Part shown: in pieces, positions 47,010 through 57,586 of the stretch
How positions within the stretch are numbered: position 1 is the first letter of the stretch
Layout: each line of letters opens with the position of its first letter
NCBI GenBank assembly: GCA_033032865.1
Contig: JAWHQI010000099.1
Span: 6,279,501 to 6,343,500 of the forward strand
Direction: 5' to 3'
Source: Dactylorhiza incarnata
Taxonomy: Eukaryota > Streptophyta > Magnoliopsida > Asparagales > Orchidaceae
Length of the DNA stretch: 64,000 bases
Notes under the pieces: generated by a model
What the model saw: the letters and a program-made list of their open reading frames with translations, nothing else
What the model was told of the DNA's origin: nothing
The model's database searches: none
Position numbers and translations under genes: made by a program

Positions 47010-48462
47010 TGATACATGCAAAATAGAGCTTGAAAACGCAAGTATACGTGTCGTACAAGTAATACAGAGTAAGTGAGATCGTTCCCACGGAGAAGTGATT
47101 AGTTTAGTGCTTACAAATACTAGCTACACCGTTTCTATGAATCCAAGTAAAACGGTTAATTGATTTTCTGAAAATAGATTAAAACTTTTAGATAAATATT
47201 AGACTAACTAGATCTTAAAGTACTTTTTAGCAATTAGAGAAAGTAGCCTTGCATTTCTGATTTCATATGTATACTATGATGATAATAAAATAAATATTTC
47301 ATTTGGTTGAGTTTTGAATTATCTTGCGATAATTGTAAAAGAAGAGACCTTTATCTCTCGATACAAGGAGTCTTAATATCTACGCAACCCTAGTTATCTC
47401 TAACTTAGGCGAAACAAAAATATTATGAAGTGCAAAAATCTAGTTCGCTAGCATGAAAAGGAAATCTCTTTCACTTTTCAAAACTAAAGAGATCTTGTGA
47501 TACAGGTACGTTTCTCCTCTCTCGATTCTCGAAACGCAGTAAAAAATATATAAATGTTGGTTAATGATTCACACTGTTCATCTCTCGATTCTCGCACTGC
47601 GATAAACTAGCCCTTAAATTAACATTACGACGCTCATCTCTCGATTCTCGCAACGCAATATAATAAAAAGACATGATCCAACAATTTCATCATAAAAATC
47701 ACAAGATCTATAAAGATAATCACAAAACAAATTCGAAATCAAAGATGTTCATCATCAACATACACATACTACTCTCATCATGCAAGACTAGAGAATTTTA
47801 GTTCGTGATTGAGGGGAAATAACACAAAACTGAAGAGATCTTACTAAACATTTCGAAAGAAATGCGAATCTTCCCTTCTCCAGTGACGTGGAAGTGTTTC
47901 CTTCAGCTCGAATGCCAAATCCGGACTGGTTCTCCCTTGGCAGAATGTCTTCTCAGGTTTTTCTCCTCCTCTCTAATGGCCGAAAATGATAGATAGCCTT
48001 TCAAATGGCCGAAAATCCCTCTTTTAAGCTCTCCCCCCTCTTTGCTCCGTGGGCCCCACTTGTAGTCATAATTAATTACTGAACGGATGCCAAAAAGATA
48101 GGTTGCAACTGTTGAAAACTTGGTAAATTCGGATTTGAATTTCCTGTAACCGTCAGAGATGTTATGAATATGTTGCAACATTTTTCTGGCTCTGCATTTC
48201 TGCACAATTTGACCTGCCAGATTTGTTGAGAACATGTTCCAACATTTTTCTCAGATTTTTCACAATACTTAACCTTCAATCGTTGACTTAAATTCTCTCT
48301 GAATCCTATCATAAAAAGATATAGAAATGAGAGTAACAACCATTTTGACTTCAAATCATGCGGCAATTGGATTTTTATCTATTTTTCATATATAAATATC
48401 ACATAATAAGACTAAAATGATAAAAATAGGGATAAAGATAACTTCTTTTTGCGAAGTTATCA
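47010..48462 (-). repeat. N LTR4 (outer, 5' LTR by orientation, 1453 bp)
   Basis: Ends TGATACATGC and GAAGTTATCA. The next bases, GCTGC, repeat those before LTR1. It has a few private changes (for example AACATGTTCC for AACATGTTGC near 48231). Confidence 0.93.
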
Positions 48463-49118
48463 GCTGCCGAGCTCGACCATGCAATGACGAGGCGGCGGCT
48501 GGAGTACGAGCAGATGATCAAAGTGCAGAGCCAGAAGCTCATCTCCATGGGGCTACATGCCGCTAAATGGAAAGAGTATGAGGTACTCACTTCTCGCCTT
48601 TCTGGCTTCTGGGATAATCGCCTTTTGTGCCAAACATTCTGCTAATTGCTGTCTTCATGTTTTTTCATGCTGCCGAGATCGAGACGGCGAAGAAGGTATC
48701 TCAGCTCGAGAAGGAGCTGGAGGATACTCGGCAGGCCTTGGAGGCTGCCCAAATCCACATCACCGAGCTGGAAACTCGGCCTACCGAGCAACAGACTTCG
48801 GAGGCGAGCCCCTCCAGGGTCGGAAAGCAGATAAGGATGCACGGCGACGAGATGTTGTATATTCGCCGGGAGATCGCGAGGGAGACTGGGAAGGTTGTCC
48901 AGAGCAGGTTGAAAGCCGAAGGTCTTTTGAAGCCGGAGGCGATGAACTTGACAGTGGTGGACCTCATCCCGGCGTTGCTTGCCGAGGAGTCCACCTCCCC
49001 TAGGCGAGATCTTCCCCCTTCTTCCAGTGATGCCGAGGATGATGATTCCGAGGACGAGGATGACGACGACGAAGATGTCGACGTGGATGGAGGGGATGAT
49101 GGTGAGGATGATGGATAG
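48463..49118 (+). pseudogene. H ORF2, 3' part (after array N)
   Basis: The frame resumes with ELDHAMTRRRLEYEQMIKVQ, a helical stretch, and reaches a probable donor at 48583 (GAG/GTACTC). The last exon starts near 48670 (EIETAKKVSQLEKELEDTRQ), clearly a coiled coil. It ends in a strongly acidic Asp/Glu tail before the stop at 49116-49118. A coiled coil plus acidic tail suggests protein-protein contact in the nucleus. The whole gene would have three or more exons, unusual in a retrotransposon. Acceptor sequences near 48660-48670 are weak. Confidence 0.65.
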
Positions 49119-49490
49119 TCGCCGGTCCTCTTTTTGACAGTTGTGTATCATTTTTTGAAGATGTAATTACAAAAGTAATGAAATACAGATTTTTGTGCTC
49201 GCCTTATGTTATCATTCTCGCTTTCCGGTTTGCATGTCGAGTAGATATTTAGGCTTGTGACGAGATTGAGTGCTCGCTAGGCTCCTAGGCACGAGCGAGA
49301 TTTGGGTGATGCGGTCAACGATCATACCTTATTCGCACCTGCATGCTCGCACTATATACTCGCGCCAGTATAGTCGCACCTGTATACTCGCCATCTTCAA
49401 AAATCCTTGTTGGAGTCAATCTGTGAAGGGTCTTTGGAGAGGGCCCTGAGGGACAAATTCTCCTAAAGCTTTCTTTTGTACTCGTTCTTC
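49119..49490 (+). other. H ORF2 3' UTR and orphan H sequence
   Basis: Directly after the ORF2 stop comes a T-rich stretch and AATGAAATA (about 49178), a possible polyadenylation signal. The rest (49200-49490) has several CTCGC-type motifs like those in H but no recognisable gene. The junction with C2 lies near 49480-49510 and has no LTR. Confidence 0.5.
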
Positions 49491-49514
49491 AATACATGAG
49501 TCTTTTTCAAACCT

Positions 49515-51061
49515 TTGTTTTATATCCGAAATAGAACCAAAAATGTTTCAACCGCTTTAAATGATGAATTTTGGTTTATAGCTATGAATGATGAATTAAA
49601 TCAATTTGAACGTAACAAGGTTTGGAATTTAGTAGAGAGGTCATCTAATCATCCGGTTATAGGAGTCAAATGGGTTTTCAAAAATAAATTAGATGGTGAC
49701 TCTAGGATAACAAGGAATAAAGCAAGACTTGTTGCACAAGGTTGTTCACAAATCGAAGGGGTGGATTTTGATGAAACTTTTGCACCCGTTGCTCGCCTAA
49801 AATCAATTAGAATATTTCTTGCATTTGCGAGTTTTAAAAGATTTAAATTATTTCAAATGGAGGTTAAAAGTGTCTTTCTAAACGAGATTATAAAAGAAGA
49901 AGTTTATGTAGAACAACCCCCCAGTTTTGTGAATGAAAAATTTCTTAATCCTGTGTATAAGTTAGAAAAAGCGCTTTATGGATTAAAGCAAGCGTCGCGT
50001 GCTTGGTATGATAGATTGACATTATTTTTGATAAAGCGCGGTTATAAAATGGGAAGTGCGGATAATATACTCTTCATTAAGTATGTAGATAATGATTTGA
50101 TTATATTGCAAATTTATGTTGATGATATCGTTTTTGGAGCCACTAATGAAGAGTTATGTAATGAAGTAATTTTAGTGATGAAAAATGAATTTGAAATGAG
50201 CTTGGTAGGAGAACTCACTTATTTTCTAGGATTTCAAATCTCACAAAAACAAGATGGTATATTTATTTGTCAAACTAAATATGTTCATGATATTCTTAAG
50301 AGATTTGGATTTGAAAACCTAAAGCAAGCCAATACTCCTATGAGTGCATCACTAAAGTTAGGAAAAGATGAAGCCGGTATTTCAATAGATCAAACATTAT
50401 ATAGAGGAATGATATGCTCATTGCTTTACTTAAGCGCATCTAGACCCGATATTATGTTTGTCGTTTGCTTATGTGCTAGATTTCAAGCTAACCCAAAAGA
50501 ATCACATTTAAAAGCGGTTAAACGTATTTTTAGATATCTAATCGGAACATCTAGATTAGGCTTATGGTATCCTCATAATGATTGTTTTATTTTACACGGT
50601 TTTTCTGATTCGGACTATGCGGGATGTTCATTAGATCGTAAAAGCACTAGTGGCACATGTCATTTTATAGGCCCTTCACTTATATCATGGTCGAGTAGGA
50701 AACAGAATTCTGTTGCCCTCTCCACCACCGAGGCCGAATATATCGCACTAGGTAGTTGTTGTGCACAAGCATTATGGATGACCCAAATGTTAGAAAACTT
50801 TGGTGTTCATCTAAACAACATTGAATTAAAGTGTGACAACAAGAGCGTTATAGATCTCACAAACAATCCCGTACGTCATTCTAGATCTAAACATATAGAT
50901 GTCCGACATCATTTCATTAGAGATCATATTAAGAAGGAACATGTTAAAATTTGCTTTATAGGGACGAAATGCAACTTGCCGACATTTTTACCAAACCTCT
51001 ACCCGATGCACGTTTTCACATGCTTAGGTTAGAATTAGGTGTCTTAGAAATGTCACTTTGA
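49515..51061 (+). pseudogene. C2 reverse transcriptase-RNase H
   Basis: The frame is open for about 500 residues: FERNKVWNLVERSSNHPVIG, KWVFKNKLDGDSRITRNKAR, LYGLKQASRAWYD and the catalytic IYVDDIVFGA. RNase H follows with HGFSDSDYAGCSLDRKSTSG, TTEAEYIALGSCCAQ and RHSRSKHIDVRHHFIRDH. A one-base deletion near 50970 shifts the last part. The other frame reads on through the usual DIFTKPL-like end to a stop at 51059-51061. It begins within Pol without a start, so it is a truncated gene, but the enzyme core itself is surprisingly intact. Confidence 0.9.
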
Positions 51062-52763
51062 CCCTTATAAAAAGCTATCAAATTATTTTATGTACTTTGA
51101 TTTTTTTTTCCTTTTAATTTTTTTTTAAATCAATAAAAATTTAAAAACTATGGGAAAACCACCAAAAACACGCTAAAAAGGTCATCATATCAACTCCATA
51201 ATGTCTGAAATTTCAACTGTATGAAGGCCTATTTATATTACAAATGTATCATGAAAAATATTTTTCAAAAAGTCAAAAATTGGTGTTCTGTCTCGGCGTT
51301 AAGAAGTTAACGCCTGGCGTTAGCTTCTATGCTCAGAATTTTTGTTTGTGTGTGTTGCCATTTTGGTGTTTTCTTTCAAAACTTAAAAACAAAAAAATGA
51401 CTATAAGCTTAAATGTTGATTTCAAGGAAGATTATATAGATATTGGTTCAAGATTATTTACAATGTTTAATTTAAACCTTCAAGTTTCATTAAAAACATT
51501 GTTTTGATTTAATCATGCCTTCAAAATTAATTATCTTCAAATGTGCAAAGAGTTTGAGAATAGATAACATATGTCGAAATGCTTTTACATGCCTCTAAGT
51601 ATGAGTAAAGTTTTTATCTTTGATAATGATTTTCTCACATACACTTTTTGGTTAATATACATGTGTTTTTAAATCTTATTTTTACATGGTTGTGTAGCAT
51701 AAGAACTTATTTTGAATTTCATAAACAGTTTACCTACACAATATTGAATTTTTTGTTTTTCATGCACTTGTATTTAGAGAAATGTGGTAAATAAAATTCA
51801 AAACAAAATATAAACTATGTTTGCTAAACAAGTGAATTCGGAGTCCCTTGTCACTAAGTCTAAAAAGCAACAAATGAATGACAAGGATAACTCCACCAAA
51901 CACTACTTGAACCTCCTGATAAGTCTTAATGAGCATTGTGAGGTTGAGCACCTTGGAAAGAATTGTAAAGTGTCTTGTGCAAACAAAATTTTCACCACTT
52001 TTCTTTTAAAAAATTATCTATAGTGCATTGAAATTTGTGAAAGTAAAGTTGTTTTTGTTTAATTCAAGTTATGCTCTTACATTACATAGTTTTATGTGGT
52101 TTGATTTATACACTTGTATGCTTTATCAAAACTCACTTATTGTACACATCATTATCATTTATAATACTTCCACTCATGAGAATTGGACTTAAAGCTTACC
52201 TACATTGTTCTCTACAATCATGAGTAAATGCACTAGATAACAACGCATGATCTTTACAATGTTTATGATTTTTTGAAATGCAAATTATTTTACATTGTAA
52301 ACCTATCTTCCATTGATATTATATATTCTTGCTTGCTAACTTTAAATATTCCAAATTTCAAATGTATTTGCAACTTGTGTATTTCAATTCAAAACATCTA
52401 CTTATTTGATTTACAACGCTTATTATGTTTTGTTCTTACAAATTCTCAACGATGTTCAAATATTGCTTTCGCTGTATTCACTTTCAAAAAGTTGCAATTA
52501 TCTCTACAGAGTGCACACAAGAACAAATTCCTACTACTCATCCCTATCTCCTTTTGATTATAACAAAAGGGGGAGAAGAGACTAACTTCAAGAAATAACT
52601 TAAAGAAATCTATTATTTAGGGGGAGTACTATGACATGCATTCATTTAGGGGGATTATCCACATAGGGGGAGTATGCATATTTATCACGCTTATCATATA
52701 CTATAAGCACTACTCTATTTTTATTTCTTATTAGTGGATTTGTTATTATCAAAAGGGGAAGAT
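51062..52763 (+). other. C2 3' spacer, noncoding, with multiple polypurine tracts
   Basis: AT-rich with no convincing ORF. One palindromic box (TAACGCCTGGCGTTA, 51308-51322) belongs to a family repeated in the LTR. Between 52566 and 52763 purine tracts recur: AAAAGGGGGAGAAGAG, TTTAGGGGGAGTA, TTTAGGGGGATTA, CATAGGGGGAGTA and finally AAAAGGGGAAGAT against the LTR. This is the multi-PPT pattern of Sireviruses. Confidence 0.8.
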
Positions 52764-52977
52764 TGTTGGAGCTTGTGTTCCGCATCTCTTAGTTTGAGAA
52801 TAACAAATCACACTATGTATTTGATCTTGCTTGTGTTTATAAGTGTGCAGGTACTATTGTTAAATAACTCTATGAACAGGATGCTATTTGATGAGGATTC
52901 TCTGGGAAGAGAGCTAACGCTAGCGGTAATTATTAACGCCCCGCGTTAACAAGAGGAGGAATGCTGTCGAGTTGAGG

Positions 52978-53411
52978 TCGACGAATCTGCGTTCGACTAA
53001 TGGAACCTGCGTTCGACAAACTCTGAAGGCCCTCGACGAAATCTGAAGGAAGCTGCGTTCGACGAACGAGGAGTTCTGTTCGACGAAATTTCCTGCGCTC
53101 GACGAACTTGCACTCGACAAGCTGCGTTCGACGAACGAGGAGTTCTGTTCGACGAAATTTCCTGCGCTCGACGAACTTGCGCTCGACAAGTTGCGTTCGA
53201 CGAACAAGGAGTTCCGTTCGACGAACTGAGCCTGCGCTCGACGACATTGCGCCCGACAACTGCGTTCGACGAACTTGAAGTTCTGTTCGACGAAATTGAT
53301 TCTGTTCGACGAAAGTTTGTTCTGTCATGATCCCGGCGGTTTGCACGATCCTGACGTTTGCGGTTTTTCTGTTCGACGAAGGTTGCGTTCGACGAAGGTG
53401 TGTTCGACGAA
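52978..53411. promoter_or_regulatory. TTCGACGAA array in the C2 LTR with a 69-bp higher-order repeat
   Basis: TTCGACGAA is the reverse complement of the C1/G1 box. Strong boxes start at 53058, 53079, 53127, 53148, 53196, 53217, 53265, 53286, 53305, 53372, 53388 and 53403, with CTCGACGAA/CTCGACAAG variants between. The 21-bp pair repeats every 69 bp (53058, 53127, 53196, 53265). The array ends about 105 bp upstream of the TATA-like box. Confidence 0.85.
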
Positions 53412-53471
53412 ATTTGGTTCTGTCACGCTTCCGATGGTTTGCACGACTTCAGCAACTGCCAGACACGATGC

Positions 53472-53507
53472 TTAACGCTGGCGTTAAAGCTAACGCCAGG
53501 CGTTAGC
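53472..53507. repeat. Paired AACGCC/GGCGTT palindromes in the C2 LTR
   Basis: TTAACGC-TG-GCGTTAA (53472-53487) is followed by the perfect GCTAACGCC-A-GGCGTTAGC (53489-53507). They lie between the TTCGACGAA array and the TATA-like box. Confidence 0.85.
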
Positions 53508-54307
53508 TCCCGTGTCTATTTAAAAAGACCTGATTTCGTTGTTCAAGACAACTTTTTCTGGAAGCTTTCACTCCAATCTTTTGAGAGAGCAGTTCATCCC
53601 CGAATTCAGAGAGAACTCCCAACACCACCATTGAGGAACAAGAGTGAGAAGGAGATTTGCAATGATCAATTTGAAGAAGGACGCTCCCTTCAACTCCGAT
53701 GATGATCAAAGCGTGTCTTCAACATCTCCTTCAACGCTCTTCAATATAGTGAGTCTTTTATTTTGATTTGTATCTTTATCTTTTCATTTACTTATAACCG
53801 TAGTGAAATCGCCTCCTTGCGTGTGACGACTAGGTCCTTGCGCGGCTTAGGAGGTAATTCGCCGCCTTGTGCGTGACGACTAGGTCAAGGGTAGATCTAG
53901 GGGGTGGCTAGAGGCCTTATCTGGGGATAGATAGGTTATAGCCAACCGGTCCTTGGGAGAAGGACCGGTGAAGGAACAAAAAAGAGATTTTCAACTTGTC
54001 GCCTCAATTTCAAGCGTTATTGAAATATTATCCTTGTAATCATTTTGTAATATATAAAATTCCTTTTTCAGTATATCTATTTTTCTGGATTTGTATTTCA
54101 TTTGAGATTGTGCAAGTAAAATCACTTTGTTTATTTCTGCCAAAATATTTTCTGGAGGGATAACGTCAGGCGTTAACTAGTCAACGTCAGGCGTTAGCAA
54201 CAGTGCTAAAATGTTTTCTGTTTCTTTAAAATCTGTCAGTTTATCTTAAAAACAGTAAACCCCTTATTCTCCCCCCCCCCCCTCTAAGGGCGCCATCAGA
54301 TCGAACA

Positions 54308-54566
54308 ATTCCCTGCTCGCCGAGGGGGAACACCTTCTTCAGTCAGAATCGGACGATGAGGCGAGGTTGCCGCTCCTTCCGCGCGGGGTTGGAGAGCTGC
54401 TCGCATGGTCCCCTCTATTCGCCGCGCGAATTCCTCAAAGACCGCCAACCTTCACGAACTCGCCGCTGCCGACCGAGTTACCGACTACCTCTTCATGGTC
54501 GCCAACTACGATCATCTCGCCTTTCCACCAAACTTTCTCTCTCTGGCTTTGCTCACCGCACCAAAG
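54308..54566 (-). other. H sequence between C2 and the H 5' LTR (leader/gag start?)
   Basis: GC-rich remnant of H. On the minus strand it would be the leader and beginning of gag. One frame gives EEFARRIEGTMRAALQPRAE-like text, but I cannot confirm a gag domain. A possible primer-binding site, TGGTGCGGTGAGCAAAGC (minus strand, about 54546-54563), starts four bases from the LTR. I cannot assign the tRNA. Confidence 0.4.
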
Positions 54567-55202
54567 TGTTGAAGCCAGGAAAATCCTAGACTCCAAAATT
54601 CGGATCAATGCAGCCGGAGGCTACTCGCCCAGCAGTCTGGCCAGAAGGCTTGACTGACAACGATGAAAAGGACTCGAACAAAGGACAACAGGACCCCAGG
54701 CGCTGCAGCAGGGAGGTCCTACCACGTACCCAGAAGCTCAGAAGAGACTTCCCCTCCAAAACCAAAAATGAACGAGCAGGGTACGAGGAAGGCACCGACT
54801 TGGCTAGTACAGGGAGTAACGACCAAGGATGGCGGGTCGGAGAATTTGAATGTGGGAGTTCCAAAATATCAAGTTCAGGTGCCAATCTCAGTACCCCTGG
54901 GGTCCTATTTATAAGAAAACCAAAGAGAGGGGGGGCCTTATTTATACCCTACCCAACTCGGCAACTAGGCGACATTGAGGCGACCACGCTTGGAAAGGGG
55001 CGAGTATCACCTATGGTCGCCCACCATTGGTGAGTATCAGGGCTTCTCGCGCGAGTCCACCCATACTCGCCAATGCCTTCTTCTGTTCTTGATGGTTGAG
55101 CTGTCTTGTGTCTTGGACTCTGGCCTCAGTGCTGACCCTTTGACCTTGACTTCTGCCTACATGCTTTGAGTAGGCCTACCATCGGAGAATGAAGGTTGTA
55201 CA
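54567..55202 (-). repeat. 5' LTR of H (636 bp)
   Basis: It matches 4100-4747 closely from TGTTGAAGCCAGG to TTGTACA in plus coordinates. AGGGA follows. Confidence 0.85.
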
Positions 55203-55961
55203 AGGGACAATGTTTAACTTTAAGTATGAGAGTGTAAATAGCTCTCCGTTTTTAATTTAGAAAAAAACTTTTCAAAAAAATATATTTTCTTGTCTTCTTT
55301 TATTCAAGTACTTTTCAAACCCAAAAAGTTCAAAAAAAAAATTAGAAAAGCAAAATTTTAAATCTTGGAAAGAAACGTTTGAACTAACAACTCATCACAC
55401 CTCCTAGTAACGTTGAGAACCCTTCATGAGGTATATCTCGGGAAGTTCAAGAGTTAACAAACAAATTAATTAAAAAAATGTTAGGTTTAAAATTAGTTTC
55501 CTTTCTTTCATTATCAAAATCAAAAAAAAAATATCAAAAATTCCAAAAAAACATAAGAAAAACTTTAAAAAAAAAAAAAATTATAAAACCCCTAGCTGTT
55601 ATTTTTGTGATTTCTTAGAAATATAGTTGAGAATATTTATAAGCATTTTTATGTTTTTAATTAACTAAAATTTTGTTTATCATAGTTTGCTAAATTTAAA
55701 TTTTAGATAATTTTGTTTTAAGAATCATTTTATGATTTGAGCTTTATTAAAGAATTTTTTTAGCATGACTTTTCTTTTTATTTTAAATAACTTCATTTTG
55801 TAGAAAATTTGTTAAATCTTTTTAGATTTCTATTATATTTTCTTCTAGTTTTTTAGATCTTAGGAAATTTAAATTTACTAGAATTTGCTCAGAAATTTTT
55901 CCTGCACATCCCTTTTGATGACATAAAAAAAGTGTTTTAAAAGATCATATGTCATGAGAAT
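55203..55961 (+). other. Element A spacer continued
   Basis: No gene is seen. It starts AGGGACAATGTTTAAC, completing the Athila-type motif interrupted by H. It continues as an AT-rich, A-tract-rich spacer and ends with AGAAT, the target duplication of T. Confidence 0.6.
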
Positions 55962-56704
55962 TGTTGCGGAACGCTTAGGGCTCGTGGTAGACCGGTTCAC
56001 TTGAACCACCTTAGCTCGTGAGCGAACTAAGCGCGCAAACAGTCAATTAGAGATTTGCTGAGTACGCAGGGACTTTTTAACGTGGAAAACCCGAAAAGGG
56101 TAAAAAACCACGCGGCCGGAGCTGTGCCGACCAAACTTCACTATCTTCTGGGGGTTACAACTTGGAAACTAGAACTTGAGCGCGACAGGCCGCTGCTCGT
56201 TACAATATTTGGAGAGAGAGAGAACGAGCTCCGAGGGTGACATGCCACCTCTCGGAAAAACTAAGTCTTTTCCCTTCTGAGAATGCTAGTCGCCTTTCGG
56301 AAGTGAGGCGGCTAGTCGCATTTTTCTTCTGAGAATGCTAGTCGCCTTTCGGAAGTGAGAAGACTAGTCGCCTTTCGGGATGATGAAGATCTTCAAGTCC
56401 ACGAAGGAGATCTTCAAGCGCCGAAGGAGAATTCCGCAAAAGTCTGCAAGGAGCTCCCCCGGGTCCAGAAGTCAAGGTCCTTTCAAATGAAGCCTTGGGG
56501 CTCCTTTTATAGCTTTGGCCGGGGGCGGTCCGGTAATTTTGCCGTTTGCAGTTTCCATAAATGTTTGGCGGACGAATCATATTTTCCGATTTGGGGCACA
56601 CAGATCGCCATTTTTCGTAAATGACCACCTTGCCCTTCGGGCAGCCTGGGCGGCTCGGGCAGTTCGGGCAGTTCTGTTGGAGGCGAAAAAGGCGACTGGT
56701 CGTT

Positions 56705-56860
56705 CCTGAAAAGTGAGAAGCCTGAAAGACAAAAAGTGAGAAGCCTGAAAGACAAAAAGTGAGAAGTCTGAAAGAAAAAAAGTGAGAAGCCTGAAAGACG
56801 AAAAGTGAGACAGTCGGAAAGACAAAAAGTGAGAAGCCTGAAAGATAAAAAGTGAGAACC
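56705..56860. repeat. 23-bp tandem repeat in the T 3' LTR
   Basis: GTGAGAAGCCTGAAAGACAA recurs with a 23-bp period (56713, 56736, 56759, 56782 and on). The 5' LTR has a shorter version at 61187-61311. Confidence 0.85.
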
Positions 56861-57189
56861 AGAATGTGTTCGGAAGCGTTCTGAGCGTGCGCGAGCGCTA
56901 AAGTGTTCTGAGCGTGCAACGAACATGGAAGTGCTTTGAACGCGCTTGGAGGCGTTCTGAATGCGCTTGGAGGCGTTCTGAGCGCGCGCGAGCGTAGAGG
57001 CGTTCTGAGCGCGCCTAGAAGCGTTCTGAGCGCGCGTTAGCGCGGAGGCGTTCTGAGCGAACGGTGGGGCGGGGAGTTGTCCCCCAAATAGAAATTGGGA
57101 TCTGACGCACCTGACGAAGGGGGCGCGACTGCGGCAGGGCCCCTTGCGAGCTCCCCTGCGGAAAAAGGCGAGGGGAGGGGGCCGGACCG

Positions 57190-57352
57190 CACCCTATGGG
57201 CGGTGCGGCGGAGCCGCACCCCGGGGGGGTGCGGCCGGGCCGCACCCCACAAGGGGTGCGGCTGGGCAGCACCCCCTTGAGGGGTGCGGCTGGGCCGCAC
57301 CCCTTGAGGGGTGCGGCTCTGCGCGAGCCGCACTCCGAGGGAGGTGCGGCGG
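57190..57352. repeat. GGGTGCGGC/GCCGCACCC palindrome array, T 3' LTR
   Basis: Units of the form GGGGTGCGGC-TGG-GCCGCACCCC follow each other and can fold into strong hairpins. The 5' LTR has a longer array (61672-61920), which accounts for most of the 97-bp size difference between the LTRs. Confidence 0.88.
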
Positions 57353-57586
57353 GGCCGTTCCCCCGCGACGGGGGGCGCTTCCCGCGCGCTACCGCGTGCT
57401 ACCGTGTGTGTGGTAGCGTACGCGCTTGCGGTTTGTTCTCCGCGCGCTCTGTTTCTGGCGGTTGTCGGCGGAAATGGCGGGCTCGGTTTCTTCGAATCGA
57501 GCGATTGCGTGTTGACTGCTGACCCCATATCTCTTTAGTGGAGCTTCCTTTAGACGCACCCCAAGGCCTTCACGGGTGGTATAACA

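Larger units (their letters stand above)
32874..48462 (-). mobile_element. Tandem array N: four LTRs and three internal domains
   Basis: The order is LTR1, internal 1, LTR2, internal 2, LTR3, internal 3, LTR4. All units point the same way (minus strand) and are nearly identical. The whole array is flanked by a single perfect 5-bp duplication, GCTGC (32869-32873 and 48463-48467). No host sequence lies at the inner junctions. LTR2-4 each have a tRNA-Asp primer site and LTR1-3 a purine tract. The structure fits one insertion that grew by unequal recombination between LTRs, or insertion of a multimer. The element is non-autonomous, with a gag-like ORF only, and its primer site suggests an Athila partner. 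Confidence 0.93.
49491..54307 (+). mobile_element. Sirevirus-type copia element C2, 5'-truncated
   Basis: Only the reverse transcriptase, RNase H, a 1.7-kb 3' spacer with several GGGGGAG tracts, and one LTR remain. Gag, protease, integrase and the 5' LTR are missing. Multiple polypurine tracts upstream of the 3' LTR are a published Sirevirus feature. The LTR starts TGTTGGAGCTTGTG and ends ATCGAACA. It sits inside H close to its 5' LTR. Confidence 0.85.
52764..54307 (+). repeat. 3' LTR of C2 (1544 bp)
   Basis: TGTTGGAGCTTG...ATCGAACA bound it. It contains a TTCGACGAA array (about 52978-53411), a TATA-like CTATTTAAAAAG at 53516-53527, AACGCC/GGCGTT palindromes at 52933, 53472, 53489, 54161 and 54182, and a run of 12 C at 54271. 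There is no partner LTR in the window. Confidence 0.82.
4100..55202 (-). mobile_element. Element H: Tat-like gypsy element swollen by nested insertions
   Basis: Direct repeats of 648 and 636 bp with TG...CA ends bound the unit. They are flanked by GGGGA (4095-4099) and AGGGA (55203-55207), a 5-bp duplication with one mismatch. A purine tract next to the left repeat and a possible primer site next to the right repeat show that the element reads on the minus strand. After removing C1, N and C2, roughly 6 kb of H remain: two LTRs, two antisense genes and short flanks. Gag-pol is missing. Antisense extra ORFs near the 3' LTR are known in the Tat lineage (for example Grande), which is the basis for the assignment. 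Confidence 0.75.
55962..57586 (-). repeat. 3' LTR of T (left copy)
   Basis: In plus coordinates it begins TGTTGCGGAACGCTTAGGG and ends GGTATAACA. It has four repeat tracts: AAGTGAGAAGCCTGAAAGAC units (23-bp period, 56705-56860), GCGTTCTGAGCGCGC units (56938-57062), GGTGCGGC/GCCGCACC palindromes (57190-57352), and a GC-rich tail. Confidence 0.88.

Noticed and set aside
52920..53346. Minus-strand ORFs with repeated Phe-Val-Glu/Arg-Arg-Thr units
   Set aside because: They are translations of the TTCGACGAA array in the C2 LTR.
4100..55202. Reading H as a plus-strand element with ORF1 and ORF2 as its own sense genes
   Set aside because: A polypurine tract abuts the left LTR on the minus strand (and the H' LTR likewise), and no purine tract precedes the right LTR on the plus strand. 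The introns also argue for antisense genes.
56338..56926. Ser/Phe/Leu-repeat ORFs on the minus strand (also 61054-61384)
   Set aside because: They come from the 23-bp noncoding tandem repeat in the T LTR.
57037..57528. Pro/Arg/Gly-rich ORFs in both T LTRs (also 61500-62101)
   Set aside because: They are by-products of the GCCGCACCCC palindrome arrays in several frames, with no domain.
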